DNA of 36,660 nt, taken from CAYFVR01 sp046541515. Lineage in GTDB: Bacteria; Desulfobacterota; Desulfobacteria; Desulfobacterales; Desulfococcaceae. Shown piece after piece: positions 34,910 to 36,660 of this stretch (positions are counted from its first letter, which is position 1; each line of letters starts with the position of its first letter). The position numbers and the translations under genes are program-made. The stretch covers positions 1 to 36,660 of the forward strand of contig JBKHDD010000029.1 in the NCBI GenBank assembly GCA_046541515.1, in the 5' to 3' direction. The notes under the pieces are model-generated. The model searched no databases. It was not told where the DNA came from and saw nothing but the letters and a program-made list of their open reading frames with translations.

Positions 34910-35971
34910 TCACGCCGTCTTTAAAAACGGCGTCAACGCCTCCACCAGCGGCCCGGGACCTTCCAACAGCACGTCGCTCGTCGGCAGGCCGGTCAGCGCG
35001 GCCACCGTGGTGCAGACCATGGGGACGCGGTCCAGGGGCAAATCCTCGTGGTTGAGCGTGAGGGCGACCACGGGACGGCCGGAAATCAGCTCGATCGCCT
35101 CGATCTGGCGGCCCAGGGGTTGAATGCGGTAGCCGGGAAAGCCGTCGTAGTCCCGCCGGGCCGGGGCGTGTTGCAGCACCACCACGTCCGGACGGCCGGC
35201 GGCCAGGATTTCAAACCCGCCGGGGTAGGCCGGGTTCATCAAGCTGCCCTGCCCTTCGATCACAATCGCTTCGGGCCGGGCCTCCTTCCAGGCGCGCCAG
35301 ACCGCGTGTTCGATCTCTCCGGCGACGAAGTCGTTGACCACCGAATCCATGATGGTGGTGAACCGCGCCCCCTGCATCCAGGCGGTCTGGCCGGTGCCGA
35401 CCATCTCGGCCCGGTGGCCGGCGGCCTCGAAGCCCTCCACGATTTTCCAGGCGGTGGTCCGTTTTCCCACCGCCGAATCGGTGCCGAGGACGGCGATCTT
35501 GAGGCAGTCCACCTCCTCGATTTTTCCCGTGAAGAAGTGGAGGTCGTTCCGGTCCGGCGGACGGCGCACGTCCCGGATCGTCACCCCCGCTTTTTTTGCG
35601 AGAGCGGCGATCTCCGGGTCCTCGCCCAAAAAATCGTGGAGTCCGGCGTCCACGTTCAGCCCCAATTCCACGGCCCGGCGAACGTCGGCCCGGGCGGAAT
35701 CGGGCAGCCGTCCGCCGTCCGGGGCCAGGCCGATCACCAGATGGGTGGCGGCGGCCGTGGCCATGAGGGCGTTTTCCACGGAATCATGGACCGGAATTCC
35801 GGCGGGGTAGCCGTCCAGAATCCATGCGGCGTCGCAGTCGGCGTGGCGGGAATCGATCACCGAGGCCACCCGGTAGCGCCGGGTGAAGCGGACCAGGCCG
35901 TGAGCGGTTTTTCCGTTGGGGGCGTCAAAGGCCCCCTCGCAATAGACGATGGCGGTTCCGTCCAGGGTCAT
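34910..35971 (-). CDS. DUF1611 protein, DgcN-like (D-glutamate N-acetyltransferase candidate)
   Basis: A 353-residue protein with an N-terminal Rossmann-like part (AIVYCEGAFDAPNGKTAHGL, VIDSRHAD) and a C-terminal P-loop domain: AVLGTDSAVGKRTTAWKI is the nucleotide loop, followed by GTGQTAWMQG and EGQGSLMNPAYPGG. This is the DUF1611 architecture. DgcN, a member of this family, acetylates D-glutamate, and its partner DgcA, an enolase-superfamily racemase, converts the product to the L form; a DgcA-like gene lies 3 kb downstream here. Its ATG overlaps the stop of the PLP-enzyme gene as ATGA, and GGAAGGA lies inside that gene, so the two are translationally coupled. The activity here is not proven by sequence. 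Confidence 0.85.
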   Translation of the reverse strand: MTLDGTAIVYCEGAFDAPNGKTAHGLVRFTRRYRVASVIDSRHADCDAAWILDGYPAGIPVHDSVENALMATAAATHLVIGLAPDGGRLPDSARADVRRAVELGLNVDAGLHDFLGEDPEIAALAKKAGVTIRDVRRPPDRNDLHFFTGKIEEVDCLKIAVLGTDSAVGKRTTAWKIVEGFEAAGHRAEMVGTGQTAWMQGARFTTIMDSVVNDFVAGEIEHAVWRAWKEARPEAIVIEGQGSLMNPAYPGGFEILAAGRPDVVVLQHAPARRDYDGFPGYRIQPLGRQIEAIELISGRPVVALTLNHEDLPLDRVPMVCTTVAALTGLPTSDVLLEGPGPLVEALTPFLKTA

Positions 35972-36660
35972 CCCGATTTCCTTCCGGTCAGCACGACCAC
36001 GTAGCGGTCGCTGGGCAGGGGTTCGGTTTTGTGGCGGTCCAGCAGGGCGATGAGCCCGGCGGTGGAGGCGGGAAGCACGTCCAGCCCCTCCCGCTCTCGG
36101 ATCATCCGGGAGAAGCGCCGCAGGTTCCGGTCGCCGGCGTTGCCCGCCCAGCCGCCGGTTTCCCGGATGGCCGAAAGGGCCGGATCGCCGTCGATGGAAT
36201 GCCAGTTGATCAGCGGTTCGTTCACGTCGGTTTCCCGGATGCCTTCGGGGCGCAGGTCTGCGCAACGGGGCAGCTTTTTGATCCAGGCGTTGCCGATGGG
36301 ATTTTTTCGAAACGAGGACCCGCCCATGATCCGGAGCATGCGGGAGGTTTTGCCCCGCCGGTAGAGACTGAGAAATCCCAGGTAAATGCCCGCCAGGGTG
36401 CTGCCGTTGGAGACGGGGACCGCCACCAGCTGGGGCGCGTCCCGCAGCTCGTCGTAGATTTCCTCGGAAATGCCGCCGTAGGCCCGGAACTGAAGGGTCG
36501 CGTTGGCCCCGCCGGGGTTGGCGTCGTACAGCTCGTCCCGCGCCGCCCGTTCCCCGGAGCCGTCCGCGGCGGCCTCGCAGTCCCCGGGCACGCGGACGAT
36601 CTCCGCGCCCAAGGCGGTCATTTCGCGGACGCGCCGGGCGTGGTAGGCCTCGGGAATGTA
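35968..36660 (-). CDS. Threonine-synthase-like PLP-dependent enzyme, C-terminal part
   Basis: The gene enters from the right edge; about 230 residues are visible. YIPEAYHARRVREMTALGAE with VRVPGDCE, then AYGGISEEIYDEL, and VSNGSTLAGIYLGF, the glycine/serine-rich loop that holds the cofactor phosphate, indicate a fold type II PLP enzyme of the threonine-synthase group. The Schiff-base lysine would be outside the window. Threonine synthase proper, or a related racemase, lyase or dehydratase acting on amino acids, is possible. The stop codon overlaps the start of the DUF1611 gene (ATGA). Confidence 0.82.
   Translation of the reverse strand, partial: YIPEAYHARRVREMTALGAEIVRVPGDCEAAADGSGERAARDELYDANPGGANATLQFRAYGGISEEIYDELRDAPQLVAVPVSNGSTLAGIYLGFLSLYRRGKTSRMLRIMGGSSFRKNPIGNAWIKKLPRCADLRPEGIRETDVNEPLINWHSIDGDPALSAIRETGGWAGNAGDRNLRRFSRMIREREGLDVLPASTAGLIALLDRHKTEPLPSDRYVVVLTGRKSG

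Overview
The window is GC-rich bacterial chromosome, densely coded, with no rRNA, tRNA, CRISPR or phage genes that I can see. The gene set fits an anaerobic or microaerophilic member of the former Deltaproteobacteria (Desulfobacterota): an in-frame UGA in a redox gene, a short-loop cytochrome bd pair, an Aquifex-type aconitase, an acyl-CoA dehydrogenase with a rubredoxin tail, a GroEL with an acidic tail, and many small palindromic intergenic repeats. The lineage is an inference from gene families, not a database result.

Layout. 1-1600 (minus): ArsR-type regulator, TauE/SafE permease and the start of a sulfate/molybdate transporter; the last two carry frameshifts. 2246-5887 (plus): promoter, helix-turn-helix/PBP-like regulator, ADP-ribosylglycohydrolase, short-chain dehydrogenase, then a DsbA/FrnE-like oxidoreductase whose CxxC motif is UxxC. 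The codon at 5297-5299 is UGA, and a SECIS-like hairpin with a GUG loop follows it. 6538-8942 (plus): cydAB with a terminator. 9114-9674: small membrane protein, convergent with aconitase (minus, to 11632). 12285-14339: 56-residue unknown protein, cold-shock protein, acyl-CoA dehydrogenase-rubredoxin fusion. 14696-16681: amylosucrase, with a miniature inverted-repeat element inserted at its stop codon. 16920-21430: PEP carboxylase, S41 peptidase, small lipoprotein. 22117-23805: dynamin-like GTPase. 23922-25874 (minus): groES-groEL. 26694-27593: YitT-type membrane protein. 27793-36660 (minus): large chemoreceptor, then a possible D-glutamate/dipeptide cluster consisting of a dipeptide-epimerase-like enolase-superfamily enzyme, a PP-loop ATPase fused to creatininase and interrupted by one in-frame UAG, a DUF1611/DgcN-like protein, and a threonine-synthase-like PLP enzyme cut by the window edge.

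Most notable are the selenocysteine-containing DsbA-like gene, the amber-interrupted PP-loop/creatininase fusion with its DgcN/DgcA-like neighbours, and a family of small palindromic repeats whose arms differ by compensating changes. One of these sits exactly on a stop codon.
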